Assembly: GCA_040216635.1 (NCBI GenBank)
Contig: JAVJOU010000026.1
Location: 410,172 to 474,171 of the forward strand
Direction of reading: 5' to 3'
Length of the DNA: 64,000 nt
Source: UBA1479 sp040216635
GTDB lineage: Bacteria > Pseudomonadota > Alphaproteobacteria > Rhodospirillales > Casp-alpha2
Position 1 is the first letter of the stretch, and every line of letters starts with the position of its first letter. Shown here piece by piece: positions 8,232-17,466 of the stretch. The notes beneath the pieces are model-generated. The model worked only from the letters and a program-made list of their open reading frames with translations. It searched no databases and was not told the origin of the DNA. The position numbers and the translations under genes are program-made.

Positions 8232-9122
8232 ATGACACAAATCGCATTCATCGGCGTCGGCAATATGGGCAATCCCATGGCGGGCAATCTGGTCAAGGCC
8301 GGCCATAACGTCGCGGCTTTCGATCTGAACGCCGACCTTCTGGCCAAAGCCGCCGCCGCGGGGGCCACCGCCGCCGGCAGTGCGGCAGAGGCGGTCCGGG
8401 GCGCCGAAGTCGTGATCACCATGCTGCCCGCCGGCACGCATGTGAAGGACGTGGTGAGCGGGCTGCTCGGCGATTTGGACGCGGGCGCGCTGCTGATCGA
8501 TTGTTCGACCATCGACGTCGCGACAGCCCGTGAGGTCCAGGCCGCGGCCGAGGAACGCGGCTTTCCCATGGTCGATGCGCCCGTATCGGGCGGGGTCGGC
8601 GGGGCCGAAGCCGCGACCCTGACCTTCATGGTCGGCGGCGCCGATGACGCCTTCGCCCGGGCCAGGCCGATCCTGGAGAAAATGGGCAAGACCATCGTCC
8701 ATTGCGGCGGTCCCGGAAACGGTCAGGCGGCCAAGATCTGCAACAACATGATGCTGGGCATCCAGATGGCATCTGTTTCCGAAGCCTTCGTGTTGGCGGA
8801 AAAGCTGGGCCTGGACGCGCAGCGCCTGTTCGACGTGTCGTCCACGGCGTCGGGTCAATGCTGGTCGCTGACGACCTATTGCCCGGTGCCGGGGCCGGTG
8901 CCGACGTCGCCCGCCAATCGTGATTATACGCCGGGCTTCGCCACGGCCCTGATGCTGAAGGACATGGGCCTGGCCCTGCAGGCGGCCAAGGACGCGGGCG
9001 CGGATGTGTCCGTTGCCGAAAAGGCGGCATCGATCTATCAGGATTATGCCGATGCGGGCGAGGCCGGGAAGGACTTTTCCGGCATCATCAATCTGGTCCG
9101 CGACCGGGCGGACAAGGCGTAA
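8232..9122 (+). CDS. mmsB: 3-hydroxyisobutyrate dehydrogenase family protein
   Basis: A 296-residue NAD(P)-dependent beta-hydroxyacid dehydrogenase. It has the Rossmann motif GVGNMGNPMAGNL at the N-terminus, the substrate motif DAPVSGGVGGAEAATL near 117 and the catalytic Lys in GNGQAAKICNNMML near 170. In valine breakdown MmsB oxidises 3-hydroxyisobutyrate to methylmalonate semialdehyde. The DYTPGFATALMLKDMGLA segment supports this subgroup over tartronate semialdehyde reductase, but the other mms genes are absent here, so the exact substrate is open. It leads a same-strand group of five genes. Confidence 0.88.
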   Translation: MTQIAFIGVGNMGNPMAGNLVKAGHNVAAFDLNADLLAKAAAAGATAAGSAAEAVRGAEVVITMLPAGTHVKDVVSGLLGDLDAGALLIDCSTIDVATAREVQAAAEERGFPMVDAPVSGGVGGAEAATLTFMVGGADDAFARARPILEKMGKTIVHCGGPGNGQAAKICNNMMLGIQMASVSEAFVLAEKLGLDAQRLFDVSSTASGQCWSLTTYCPVPGPVPTSPANRDYTPGFATALMLKDMGLALQAAKDAGADVSVAEKAASIYQDYADAGEAGKDFSGIINLVRDRADKA

Positions 9123-9150
9123 ATCAAAAAACCATCAGGAGGAGAAACCC

Positions 9151-9639
9151 ATGACCATCCAGCAAGGCGACCGCGTGCCCAGTGCGACCATCTTCAAGAT
9201 GGGCGACGACGGCGGCCCCGAAGCCGTGTCCACCGAGGAATATTTCAAGGGCCGCCGTGTGGTGGTGTTCGGCCTGCCGGGGGCTTTCACCCGCACCTGT
9301 TCGGCCAAGCATCTGCCGGGCTTCGTCGCCCAGGCCGAGGCCATCCTGGCCAAGGGGGTGGATGAAATCGCCTGCGTGTCCGTCAACGACGCCATGGTCA
9401 TGACCGCCTGGGGTCTGTCCCATAATGCACCCGGCAAGGTCACCATGCTGTCCGACGGCAATTGCGCGCTGACCGAGGCCATGGGCCTGGCATCCGACAT
9501 GTCGGCCAAGGGCTACGGTAAGCGATCCAAACGCTATGCCATGATCGTCGAGGACGGCACGGTCACCCATCTGGCGCTGGAAACGGAGCCGGGGCTCAAC
9601 GTGTCCTCGGCGGAGCAGATTCTCGCGGCCCTCGGCTGA
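9151..9639 (+). CDS. Prx5-type peroxiredoxin
   Basis: A 162-residue atypical peroxiredoxin that reduces hydrogen and alkyl peroxides using a thiol donor. The peroxidatic cysteine is Cys50 in PGAFTRTCSAKHLPGF, the Prx5 signature. SVNDAMVMTAW follows near 77. The start at 9151 sits after AGGAGGAG; a longer reading would run into the preceding gene. Spacing of 28 and 25 bases to its neighbours suggests one transcript. Confidence 0.94.
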   Translation: MTIQQGDRVPSATIFKMGDDGGPEAVSTEEYFKGRRVVVFGLPGAFTRTCSAKHLPGFVAQAEAILAKGVDEIACVSVNDAMVMTAWGLSHNAPGKVTMLSDGNCALTEAMGLASDMSAKGYGKRSKRYAMIVEDGTVTHLALETEPGLNVSSAEQILAALG

Positions 9640-9664
9640 ACAACACACCATCAAGGAGAGGCCG

Positions 9665-10576
9665 ATGACCGACGGCGGCAACACGCGCCCGTTGCAGTTC
9701 ACCCATTTCGGGGCGGCGGGCTGGAAAATCACGGACGGCGAGACGGTAATTCTGCTCGACCCCTATTTGTCGCGGGTGCGCTTTCAGGGCCGGCGCTACG
9801 GCCCCAACGATGCGACGGAAATCCCCGATGATCCCCGCCCCGTGGTCAAGATGAACGAGCCCGCACCCAGCGACGCGGCGACCATCGACCGCCACGTGCC
9901 CAAGGCCGATTTCATCATCCTGTCCCATTCCCATTTCAACCACGCCATGGACGTGCCCTACATCGCCAACAAGACGGGGGCGGTGGTGATCGGCACGGAA
10001 AGTACGTGCAACATCGCCGCCAACGGCGGCGTGCCGGATGAGCAGATCCATGCCGTGCGGGGCGGCGAGGATTACGCTTACGAAAAGTTCTCGATCCGCG
10101 TGATCCCAAGCCTGCATTCCGCCCTGTCCTGCAAGCTGTACAAGGACTTCGGCACCATTCCGGTGCAGGACGAACCGCTTTGCCTGGACGACTATGTAGA
10201 GGGCGGCACCCTCGCCTATCTGATCCGCATCGGCGGGCGCGAGGTATTGTTGTTCGGTTCCATGAACTTCATCGAGCGCGAGGTCGACGGCCTGCGCCCC
10301 GATGTGGCCTTTATCGCCTCGGCCCCGCCGCGCCTCGACATCCACGATTACACGGCGCGGCTGATGCGTTGTCTGGGCCGCCCGCCCTTGGTGGTCGCGA
10401 CCCATTGGGACGACCAGGGCCTGCCCTTCGGCGCCCCGCAGGATCATGCCCTGGCCCATACGGCGGCCTTTGTCGAAGAGGTCAAAGCCGCCGCCCCGCA
10501 GACGGAGGTCTTTGTGCCCCACCATTTCCAGACCCTGGTTCTGGATGCCCAGGGGCGAATGCGCGTGGCGGACTAG
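9665..10576 (+). CDS. MBL-fold metallo-hydrolase with altered metal motif
   Basis: A 303-residue protein of the metallo-beta-lactamase superfamily, close in layout to UlaG-like hydrolases: an N-terminal FGAAGWKI strand, LLDPYLSR near 31, and the motif HSHFNH at residues 88-93. The usual sequence is HxHxDH; here the Asp is Asn92. Later His residues near THWDD and VPHHF are present. A cytosolic hydrolase is likely, with no substrate assigned. GGAGAGG precedes the ATG. Confidence 0.8.
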   Translation: MTDGGNTRPLQFTHFGAAGWKITDGETVILLDPYLSRVRFQGRRYGPNDATEIPDDPRPVVKMNEPAPSDAATIDRHVPKADFIILSHSHFNHAMDVPYIANKTGAVVIGTESTCNIAANGGVPDEQIHAVRGGEDYAYEKFSIRVIPSLHSALSCKLYKDFGTIPVQDEPLCLDDYVEGGTLAYLIRIGGREVLLFGSMNFIEREVDGLRPDVAFIASAPPRLDIHDYTARLMRCLGRPPLVVATHWDDQGLPFGAPQDHALAHTAAFVEEVKAAAPQTEVFVPHHFQTLVLDAQGRMRVAD

Positions 10577-10648
10577 CCGGGCGGGATCTGTACCGGCGCG
10601 CGGGTCCGCGTGCTAGGGTCGGCAAAACATTTTTGGGAGGATACCGAC

Positions 10649-11689
10649 ATGACCACCATCAACACCCTGCTGCCGACCTCGCTGGTCGGCTCCTACGCGC
10701 AGCCCAACTGGCTTTTGGATCGGGCCAAGCTGGCCGGGCGGTTCCCGCCCCGCACCCGGGCCAAGGAGCTGTGGCGCGTGGACGAGGAATACCTGGAAGA
10801 AGCCCAGAACGACGCCACGATCCTGGCCATCCGCGATCAGGAACGGGCGGGGCTCGACATCATCACCGACGGCGAGATGCGCCGGGAAAGCTATTCCAAC
10901 CGCTTCGCCACGGCCCTGTCCGGCGTCGACATCGACAACCCGGGCGAGGCGCTGGACCGCTCCGGCCATCCCAACCCGGTGCCGCGCATCACCGGCAAGA
11001 TCACCCGCATGCATGCGGTCGAGGTCGAGGACGTGAAGTTCCTGCGCGCCAACACGGACCGCAAGATCAAGATCACCGTGCCCGGCCCCTTCACCATGTC
11101 GCAGCAGGCGCAGAACGATTTCTATGCGTCCGAGGCCGAATTGGCGATGGACTACGCCGCCGCCGTGAACGAGGAAGTCCGCGACCTGTTCGCCGCCGGC
11201 GCCGACGTGGTGCAGCTGGACGAACCCTATATGCAGGCGCGCCCGGAAAAGGCCGCCGAATACGGATTGGATGCCTTGAACCGCGCGCTCGACGGGATCG
11301 AGGGCGAGACCGCCGTGCACATCTGTTTCGGCTATGCCGCGATCATTCATGAGCGGCCCGAAGGCTATTCCTTCCTGCCGCAGTTGGCGGATTGCACGGT
11401 CTGCGACATCTCGATCGAGACGGCACAGTCGGAACTGGATTGCGCGGTGCTGGAAACCTTGCCGGAAAAGAACATCATCCTGGGCGTGCTCGACCTGTCG
11501 ACCCACGATATCGAAAGCCCGGAAACGGTGGCGGAGCGCATCCGCAAGGGCCTCGCCCATCACCCGGCGGAAAAGATCATCGTCGCCCCCGATTGCGGGC
11601 TCAAATACCTGCCCCGCGATGTCGCCTTCGGCAAGATGAAGGCCATGGCCGATGGTGCGGCCATCGTCCGCGCGGAATTGACCAAATAA
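10649..11689 (+). CDS. MetE-like cobalamin-independent methionine synthase C-terminal domain protein
   Basis: A 346-residue TIM-barrel protein matching the catalytic half of MetE. The zinc ligands can be placed: His224 and Cys226 in HICFGY and Cys316 in PDCGLKYLP. An early TDGEMRRE and VQLDEPYMQ give the substrate pocket. The N-terminal MetE domain is missing, as in archaeal and 'core' MetE enzymes that use alternative methyl donors. The start at 10649 follows TTGGGAGG. Whether it makes methionine or another thioether is not known from sequence. Confidence 0.85.
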   Translation: MTTINTLLPTSLVGSYAQPNWLLDRAKLAGRFPPRTRAKELWRVDEEYLEEAQNDATILAIRDQERAGLDIITDGEMRRESYSNRFATALSGVDIDNPGEALDRSGHPNPVPRITGKITRMHAVEVEDVKFLRANTDRKIKITVPGPFTMSQQAQNDFYASEAELAMDYAAAVNEEVRDLFAAGADVVQLDEPYMQARPEKAAEYGLDALNRALDGIEGETAVHICFGYAAIIHERPEGYSFLPQLADCTVCDISIETAQSELDCAVLETLPEKNIILGVLDLSTHDIESPETVAERIRKGLAHHPAEKIIVAPDCGLKYLPRDVAFGKMKAMADGAAIVRAELTK

Positions 11690-11708
11690 GAAAACAGAAA
11701 GCCTGTAC

Positions 11709-12722
11709 ATGACCGAAACAAATACCCAGGTGCTGTTCAACAGCACGCCCGAAGGCCTGCCCAAGGCGGAGAACTTCAAGATCGTCGAAACCGCCATGCC
11801 GGAACCGGGTGCCGGGCAGTTCCTGTTGAAGAACCATTACCTGTCGCTTGACCCCTATCAGCGTATGCTGATGGGCGGCGGCTGGACCTACAGCCCCAAC
11901 ATGCTGAAGCCGGGGGATCTGATGGTCGGGCGCGTTTTGGGCGAGGTGGTTCAAACGAACAATCCGGATTTTCCCGTCGGCACTTTCGTGGTCGGGCGGC
12001 TGGGCTGGCAGACCCATGTGGTGTCGGACGGCACGAACCTGGATTTCGTGGTCGATGCCAAGCCGGGGGTGCCGCTCTCTGCCTATCTGGGGGTCTGCGG
12101 CTCCACGGGGGTAACTGGTTGGGTCGGGCTCAAGATCACGGGCCAGCCCAAGGCGGGCGAGACGGTGGTGGTCTCCGCCGCCGCCGGATCGGTCGGCAGC
12201 TGCGTCGGCCAATTGGCCCGGGACATGGGCTGCCGCGCCGTCGGCATCGCCGGCGGGCGGGACAAGTGCCGGTTGGTGACAGACGAATTCGGCTTCGATG
12301 CCTGCATCGATTACAAGGCGCCGGACCTGGCGGGCCAGTTGACGGCGGCAGCGCCGGACGGCGTCGACGTCTATTTCGACAACGTGGGCGGCGAAATTCT
12401 GGAAACGGTGATGGGCCAGTGCAACCGCCTGGCCCGCATCCCCGTCTGCGGCGTGCTGGCGCGCTACAACGAAACGGGCGAGGCCCACGGCAACCGCAAC
12501 ATGCACCTGTTTTTCGACAAGTCCTTGAAGATGGAAGGCTTCGTGCTGAACGCCCACAGGGACATTTGGCCGGACGCGCGGGCGGAACTGGAAGCCATGG
12601 TCGCGGACGGTCGCATGAAGCACCGCGAGACCGTCGCCGACGGCATCGAAGCCGCCCCCGATGCCTTCATCGGCATGCTGCAGGGAAAAAATGTCGGCAA
12701 GCAATTGGTCAAGCTGACTTGA
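11709..12722 (+). CDS. MDR-family NADP-dependent oxidoreductase (CurA/LTB4 dehydrogenase-like)
   Basis: A 337-residue zinc-independent medium-chain reductase. It has SLDPYQRMLMGG near residue 46, the cofactor-binding AAAGSVGSCVGQLA near 157, and DVYFDNVGGEILE near 220. Relatives reduce the double bond of enones and enals with NADPH. It is the last gene of the run from 8232 and stops just before the palindromic element. Confidence 0.92.
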   Translation: MTETNTQVLFNSTPEGLPKAENFKIVETAMPEPGAGQFLLKNHYLSLDPYQRMLMGGGWTYSPNMLKPGDLMVGRVLGEVVQTNNPDFPVGTFVVGRLGWQTHVVSDGTNLDFVVDAKPGVPLSAYLGVCGSTGVTGWVGLKITGQPKAGETVVVSAAAGSVGSCVGQLARDMGCRAVGIAGGRDKCRLVTDEFGFDACIDYKAPDLAGQLTAAAPDGVDVYFDNVGGEILETVMGQCNRLARIPVCGVLARYNETGEAHGNRNMHLFFDKSLKMEGFVLNAHRDIWPDARAELEAMVADGRMKHRETVADGIEAAPDAFIGMLQGKNVGKQLVKLT

Positions 12723-12762
12723 TTCCGCCCGCCGTTCCCGTCGTGGTCATGATGGAATTGGA

Positions 12763-12927
12763 ACTACAGAGACGGTGAGAAGAGATTGTTGCCGTCATGC
12801 CCGTGCTCGACACGGGCATCCACGCCTTCCTTTTCTCGGGTTTCGATTTGATCAGCACGTGGATGGCCGGGTCAGGCCCGGCCATGACGAAATGAAAAAT
12901 CTCATCGCCTCACTGTCTCTGTGGTTT
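12763..12927. repeat. Large imperfect palindromic intergenic element
   Basis: Two arms of about 60-70 bases are near-complementary. The left begins ACTACAGAGACGGTGAGAAG and ends GGGCATCCACG near 12823; the right begins CGTGGATGGCC at 12858 and ends CTCACTGTCTCTGTGG. Inside each arm is a smaller stem (GCCCGTGCTCGACACGGGC; GGCCGGGTCAGGCCCGGCC). The whole would fold into one long hairpin with a roughly 34-base centre. It lies between two converging genes. REP-like palindromes and MITE-like elements have this form. No transposase and no clear target duplication are visible. Confidence 0.75.
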
Positions 12928-12972
12928 TCTTTTGAATATTTGGTCGGCGGCGTGTCGCGGGAAGCCCCCGGC

Positions 12973-13530
12973 TCACGCACAAGTGGCACCCCGAAGGTGC
13001 GCCTTGCCGTCTGTGCCGAAGGTACCCTTTGCCCGGCCTTCGCCGATACGAGGATGGGTGAACAGTCCCGAGACCTCGGCACCGGCGATCTCCTCGCCGG
13101 TCACATGGGCTTGGCCCATGGGTGAGCTTTCCAGCCGGTCGTCCAGATCGATGGTGAACATGAACTGGCGCCCGGCCGAAAAATTGCTGAAATGAAGGTC
13201 GAGGGATTCCGCGCCGTCGGCCACCACGGGCTCTTTCATCAGGCCGACGTCGCCGGCCACCGCTTCGAACTGATAGGGCTCCGACGATCCCTGGCCGCCG
13301 AAGTCCGTATCGAACACGACGCGGCCGGTGGAATTGGCGGATCGGAACTCCAGGCTCAGCAACGTCCAGTCTTCCCGGCTTTTGTTGTCGATGATGAAGA
13401 CGTCGGGGCCGGAATCGATGAATTGGATGACGACTTCCGGTCCGCAGGCCGCTGCCGGTTTCGGCGCGGTGATCGCGGTGGCGGCGAGCATGCCGGCCGC
13501 CAGGAACAGGGCAGATGGGAACGAATGCAT
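12973..13530 (-). CDS. Exported hypothetical protein
   Basis: A 185-residue protein with a clear signal peptide (MHSFPSALFLAAGMLAATAI, cleavage probable after PAAA near residue 28) and a mature domain rich in beta-strand pattern, with Cys near both ends (ACGPE and GATCA) that could pair. It is probably periplasmic or secreted. I do not recognise the fold. It may be an Ig-like or 'aggregation factor core'-type protein, but that is a guess. Confidence 0.6.
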   Translation of the reverse strand: MHSFPSALFLAAGMLAATAITAPKPAAACGPEVVIQFIDSGPDVFIIDNKSREDWTLLSLEFRSANSTGRVVFDTDFGGQGSSEPYQFEAVAGDVGLMKEPVVADGAESLDLHFSNFSAGRQFMFTIDLDDRLESSPMGQAHVTGEEIAGAEVSGLFTHPRIGEGRAKGTFGTDGKAHLRGATCA

Positions 13531-13620
13531 AGCTGCACCCCCAAAGGGAAAACGCCTAAAGGGACAAACAAGGCGGGCATCAGCCTAGCATCAAACCGGA
13601 ACGGTAAGTAGAGGATTGCG

Positions 13621-14604
13621 TCAGGCAGCCGCCAGAAGATGGACCGAAAACAGGCCGTCTGCGTCGGTCCAATGGCGGGCATGGCGCCACCCCGCCCCGC
13701 CGGCGACACGGGCGAAATCGTCGATCCCGTATTTATAGGAATTTTCCGTATGGATGGTTTCGCCTGCGGCGAATTCGAAAACATGGCCGTCGACACGGAC
13801 GGTTTGATCGACCGTGCTTTGCAGATGCATTTCGACGCGGCCTTCGGCTTCGTCGTAGCGGGCCAGATGAACGAAACAGGCGCGGTCGAAGGCGCCGCCG
13901 ATTTCCCGATTGATGCGGTCCAACAGGTTCAGGTTGAAATCGGCGGTCACGCCGCGCGCATCGTCATAGGCATCCAACAGGATATTGACGTCTTTTTTCA
14001 GGTCGACGCCGACGACCATATAGGATCCGTCCCCCAGCATGCGCCGGGCGCGGGCAAGGAAGCTTGCGGCCTGGGCTGGTTCGAAATTGCCGATGGTGGA
14101 GCCGGGAAAGAACCCGACCCGGGGCCGGCCCTGCATCTCCGCCGCCAGATCGGCGGGCAGGTCGATGTCATCGGTGAAATCGCCGACCACGGGCCGGACC
14201 TGCAGGTGGGGCAGGCGTTCCGACAGGGCCTCGGCGGCGGCCTCCAGAAAATCGGCGGCGACATCGATGGGCACATAACCCAAGGGGGCCTCGAGCGCGT
14301 TCAGGAACAAATCCGATTTGCGGGACGAGCCCGATCCGAATTCGATCACCCAGGATTGTGCGGGCAGGGCCGCCCCCAGATCGGGGGCGATATCGGCCAA
14401 AAGGGCAAGTTCCGTGCGGGTCGGATAATATTCTTCAAGATGCGTGATTTCCTCGAACAGGGCGGAGCCGCGCACGTCATAGAGCCACTTGCAGGGCAGG
14501 GTTTTTGACGCTTTCGACAAGCCGTCGACCACATCGCGGGCAAAGGCCTCGCGGCCGTCTTCGTCCAGGCCTGTCTCTTCGATATTGGCGAAACCATCCA
14601 TCAT
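13621..14604 (-). CDS. egtD: L-histidine N-alpha-methyltransferase (ergothioneine biosynthesis)
   Basis: EgtD trimethylates histidine to hercynine using three SAM. The 327-residue protein from the twin ATG at 14604 has the family's features: KWLYDVRGSALFEEITHLEEYYPTR near residues 33-55, the SAM-binding IEFGSGSSRKS, and FFPGSTIGNF in the middle. An upstream extension to 14832 is only antisense to egtB's end. The gene starts 4 bases after the egtB stop, so egtB and egtD form a two-gene operon. Confidence 0.95.
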   Translation of the reverse strand: MMDGFANIEETGLDEDGREAFARDVVDGLSKASKTLPCKWLYDVRGSALFEEITHLEEYYPTRTELALLADIAPDLGAALPAQSWVIEFGSGSSRKSDLFLNALEAPLGYVPIDVAADFLEAAAEALSERLPHLQVRPVVGDFTDDIDLPADLAAEMQGRPRVGFFPGSTIGNFEPAQAASFLARARRMLGDGSYMVVGVDLKKDVNILLDAYDDARGVTADFNLNLLDRINREIGGAFDRACFVHLARYDEAEGRVEMHLQSTVDQTVRVDGHVFEFAAGETIHTENSYKYGIDDFARVAGGAGWRHARHWTDADGLFSVHLLAAA

Positions 14605-14608
14605 TGGA

Positions 14609-15961
14609 TTATCCGTCCTCTGCCAGGCGCAGGCCCGTGAACTGCCAGCGCTGATGTGGGTAGAAAAAATTGCGGTAGGTCGCACGGACATGGCCCGGGG
14701 GTGTGGCGCAGGACCCGCCGCGCAAAACGTTTTGGCCCGACATGAACTTGCCGTTGTATTCGCCGCCTGCCCCGTCCGTCGCGCGGAATCCGGGATAAGG
14801 GGCGTAGGAACTGGCGGTCCATTCCCAGACATCGCCGATCATTTGCTCAAGGGGGCTGTCCGTGCCGTCGGTTTTCTTGACGGGTGTTCCCGCTGCGGGG
14901 GCGGGGCGCAGACGGCCGGTGGCCGCCATGTTGCCGGTCATGGGCAGGCCTTCGGCGGCGGCTTCCCATTCGAATTCCGTCGGCAGGCGTTTGCCGGACC
15001 AGCGGGCGAAGGCGTCTGCTTCGAATAGGCTGACGTGGCAGACGGGGGCGTCGCGGTCGACGGGCTGGGGGCCTTTCAGGGTCATGGTCCACCATTCGCC
15101 GTCATGGTTCTCCCAATACAAAGGGGCGGACCAGTCTTCGGCCTGGACCGTGGCCCAGCCGTCCGACAGCCACAGCAGGGGATCGCGATATCCGCCGTCG
15201 GTAATGAAATCGATCCAGTCGCCGTTGGTGACGGGGCGCACGGCCAGACGGAACGGCTGTACCAGGGCGTCATGGCGGGGGGTTTCGCAGTCGAAGGAAA
15301 ACCCGCCGCCGGCCCCGTCCAGGGGTGTGTCGGCGAAGGCATCGGCCCCGGTCTTGCGGATGCCGCCCGCGAACGAGACCCATCCGTCGGCGGGGGCCGG
15401 TGCGCGGTCGGCGGACAGGGGTTCGGGTGGGCGGTAGGCGGGCTTCAACGGGTTTTGCGCGAACAGATGCAGGATGTCCGTGAGAAACAGCTCCTGATGC
15501 TGCTGTTCGTGATGCATGCCCAGCTCGATGGTGCGCAGCAGGGCGTCGTCCACGGCGTTCGATGCCATCAAGGTGTTCAGCCCTGCATCGACGTGGCGGC
15601 GGTAGGCGACGACGTCTTCCAGGGGCGGGCGGGTCAGCAGGCCGCGCTGGGGCCGCGGCTGGCGCGGGCCGACGCTGTCGTAATAGGAATTGAACAGATA
15701 GGCGTAGCGGTCGTTGAAGATTTCGTAGCTGGGCAAGGCGGGCTGCAGGACCAGGGCTTCGAAAAACCAGCTGGTATGGCCCAGATGCCATTTGGCGGGG
15801 CTGGCGTCTTCCATGGATTGGGCGGTGGCGTCCGCGTCGGACAGGCCTTCCGCCAATGCCATTGTCTCATCACGAACGGCCCGCAGCCGGCGTAACATCG
15901 TTTCAGACGCCTCGGCCGCCGCGGTTCTTTCCAGTCCGGCGCTTCGGTTTGCGGATGTCAT
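14609..15961 (-). CDS. egtB: Ergothioneine biosynthesis sulfoxide synthase
   Basis: EgtB is an iron enzyme that joins hercynine to a thiol donor (cysteine or gamma-glutamylcysteine) with oxygen. The 450-residue protein has the DinB-like N-terminal domain with the iron-site histidines in HLGHTSWFFE and HHEQQHQE, then a formylglycine-generating-type C-terminal domain ending WEWTASSYAPYPGF and NVLRGGSC. I start at the ATG at 15961; 23 more residues would be possible but look non-coding. No egtC or egtE is seen, so the remaining step must be encoded elsewhere. Confidence 0.95.
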   Translation of the reverse strand: MTSANRSAGLERTAAAEASETMLRRLRAVRDETMALAEGLSDADATAQSMEDASPAKWHLGHTSWFFEALVLQPALPSYEIFNDRYAYLFNSYYDSVGPRQPRPQRGLLTRPPLEDVVAYRRHVDAGLNTLMASNAVDDALLRTIELGMHHEQQHQELFLTDILHLFAQNPLKPAYRPPEPLSADRAPAPADGWVSFAGGIRKTGADAFADTPLDGAGGGFSFDCETPRHDALVQPFRLAVRPVTNGDWIDFITDGGYRDPLLWLSDGWATVQAEDWSAPLYWENHDGEWWTMTLKGPQPVDRDAPVCHVSLFEADAFARWSGKRLPTEFEWEAAAEGLPMTGNMAATGRLRPAPAAGTPVKKTDGTDSPLEQMIGDVWEWTASSYAPYPGFRATDGAGGEYNGKFMSGQNVLRGGSCATPPGHVRATYRNFFYPHQRWQFTGLRLAEDG

Positions 15962-16151
15962 CGATACGAGGGGGCTGTGTTTCCTTCGGCGTGGTGTCGT
16001 GCAAACGGAGACGCACGAAGGCGCCCCCATACAGCAATCTACGCCCCCAACCTTAGCCGACCAGCTGGAGCCTGTGTGGATTATTTGTTCACAGTGATGT
16101 TACGGGGCAATGAATCCGGGCGTTTTTGTCGAGCCCGCCCTGTGGCGAAGA

Positions 16152-16415
16152 TCAGATTTGATCGTCGCGAAAATATTCGTCGTCGCGGCCGCCGCCTTGT
16201 TTCAGAAGCTCGTAATCGCGCCAGTATTCCTCGACGTCATCGCCGGGCTTGGGCCCTTCGCCGATGCCGTACTGTTCCCATTTTTCGCGGTCGGACAGTT
16301 TGTCCATGTCCGGCTTTTTGGGTGACGTGACCTTCAAAATGATGCCCGCGACAACCGTTGCGATCGTCAACAGAATAAGTGTGGGGAGCCATCCCATTTG
16401 TTTGATGATTTCCAC
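16152..16415 (-). CDS. Small membrane-anchored hypothetical protein
   Basis: An 87-residue protein with one N-terminal helix (MGWLPTLILLTIATVVAGIIL) and a charged cytoplasmic tail with many Asp, Glu and Tyr residues. The start is set by a strong AAAGGAGGT five to six bases before a GTG at 16415; the open frame continues upstream but has no ribosome site there. The family is not recognised. Confidence 0.6.
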   Translation of the reverse strand: MEIIKQMGWLPTLILLTIATVVAGIILKVTSPKKPDMDKLSDREKWEQYGIGEGPKPGDDVEEYWRDYELLKQGGGRDDEYFRDDQI

Positions 16416-16686
16416 CGTGACCTCCTTTGTATGGCCCCGCAGCATGAAGCTCTGCTCAGGATGCAGTATCCCGATGTCTTGTGTGCTCCACGGATGGGCT
16501 GCTCGCCGGTTTCCCCGATTCTCCGGTAAGCGGTCCGTAGGCAAAAAAGCTTATACCGGCAATTCCTGACATACAACTGACAGGTCAATAAAAGACAATT
16601 GTTTCCAACGGCTTCTCCTGCTGCTGCTGATGTGTTGCCGGTTCTCTTGCGGAAAAGGTCCGCCGCAGCTTAAAAGGCAAGGCAGG

Positions 16687-17466
16687 ATGCGGCATTCTGG
16701 GCAAGATTCCCGCTGTGGGTCGGCGCGCATCGCACGCCGTCCCGTGTTGTTGCTGTTGATATCGGCAGCGGCCTGTCTTGCCGTGCCATCCGGTCATGGC
16801 GCCGAAGCGTCGGATGTCGAAGTAACCGGCGTGCGCCTTGGTCGCCATGCCGATTTTCTAAGGCTTGTGTTCGACCTGACCGCGCGGCCCGAATTCAGCG
16901 CCCGTGCGACCGGTGCGCGCACGTTCGAAGTGGTTCTGCCCAAATCGACCCTGCCGCCCGAAGGGCATAGTGCGCTGGCGGCGGATCCCTTGGCGCCCGA
17001 TCTGATCCTGCGCCCGGCGAGGGATGATGGAGGGCCGTTGCGGTTCGGGGTGGCAAGCCGGTTCGATGCCTTCATCCGCCGCACATTTGTTTTACCTCCC
17101 AAGACCGGCGGCATGGGCCTGTGGCGTTTGGTGCTGGACGTGGTGCCGCGTCCCGGTGTTCGAAGCCCGGCGCTGTCTCATGCGGAGACGGCATCGATGC
17201 ATACATTGTTGCCAGCGCCGCATGGTCTTGCGGTCATTGAACCTGTGGGCCCCTCGGGCCCGGCGCCGGTGCGGGCCCTGCGTGCAGACAGGCCGGACCC
17301 CGCGCCGCCCGCCGCCCTGCCTGCCCAGGTCGAGGTTTCCTGGGCCCGGGCCAGCCGCATCCTGCGGGAGCTTCGGGACCGCCAGGCCCCCGATGCCGAT
17401 ACAGCGCTGCCGCCGCAATTGGTTCTGGCGCCGAAGTACAGACGCCCCATGGTGCCCTTACGCTAA
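16687..17466 (+). CDS. Exported protein with AMIN-like domain
   Basis: About 259 residues. A basic N-terminus and hydrophobic run (PVLLLLISAAACLAV) form a signal peptide. The next region has an AMIN-like beta pattern: VEVTGVRLGRHADFLRLVFD, then FEVVLPKSTLP. AMIN domains bind peptidoglycan or outer-membrane secretin parts and localise periplasmic proteins. No amidase domain follows; the C-terminal half is Pro/Ala-rich. AAGGCAGG precedes the ATG at 16687. It sits before the DUF4402 locus, but a 460-base gap separates them, so a joint role is uncertain. Confidence 0.6.
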   Translation: MRHSGQDSRCGSARIARRPVLLLLISAAACLAVPSGHGAEASDVEVTGVRLGRHADFLRLVFDLTARPEFSARATGARTFEVVLPKSTLPPEGHSALAADPLAPDLILRPARDDGGPLRFGVASRFDAFIRRTFVLPPKTGGMGLWRLVLDVVPRPGVRSPALSHAETASMHTLLPAPHGLAVIEPVGPSGPAPVRALRADRPDPAPPAALPAQVEVSWARASRILRELRDRQAPDADTALPPQLVLAPKYRRPMVPLR

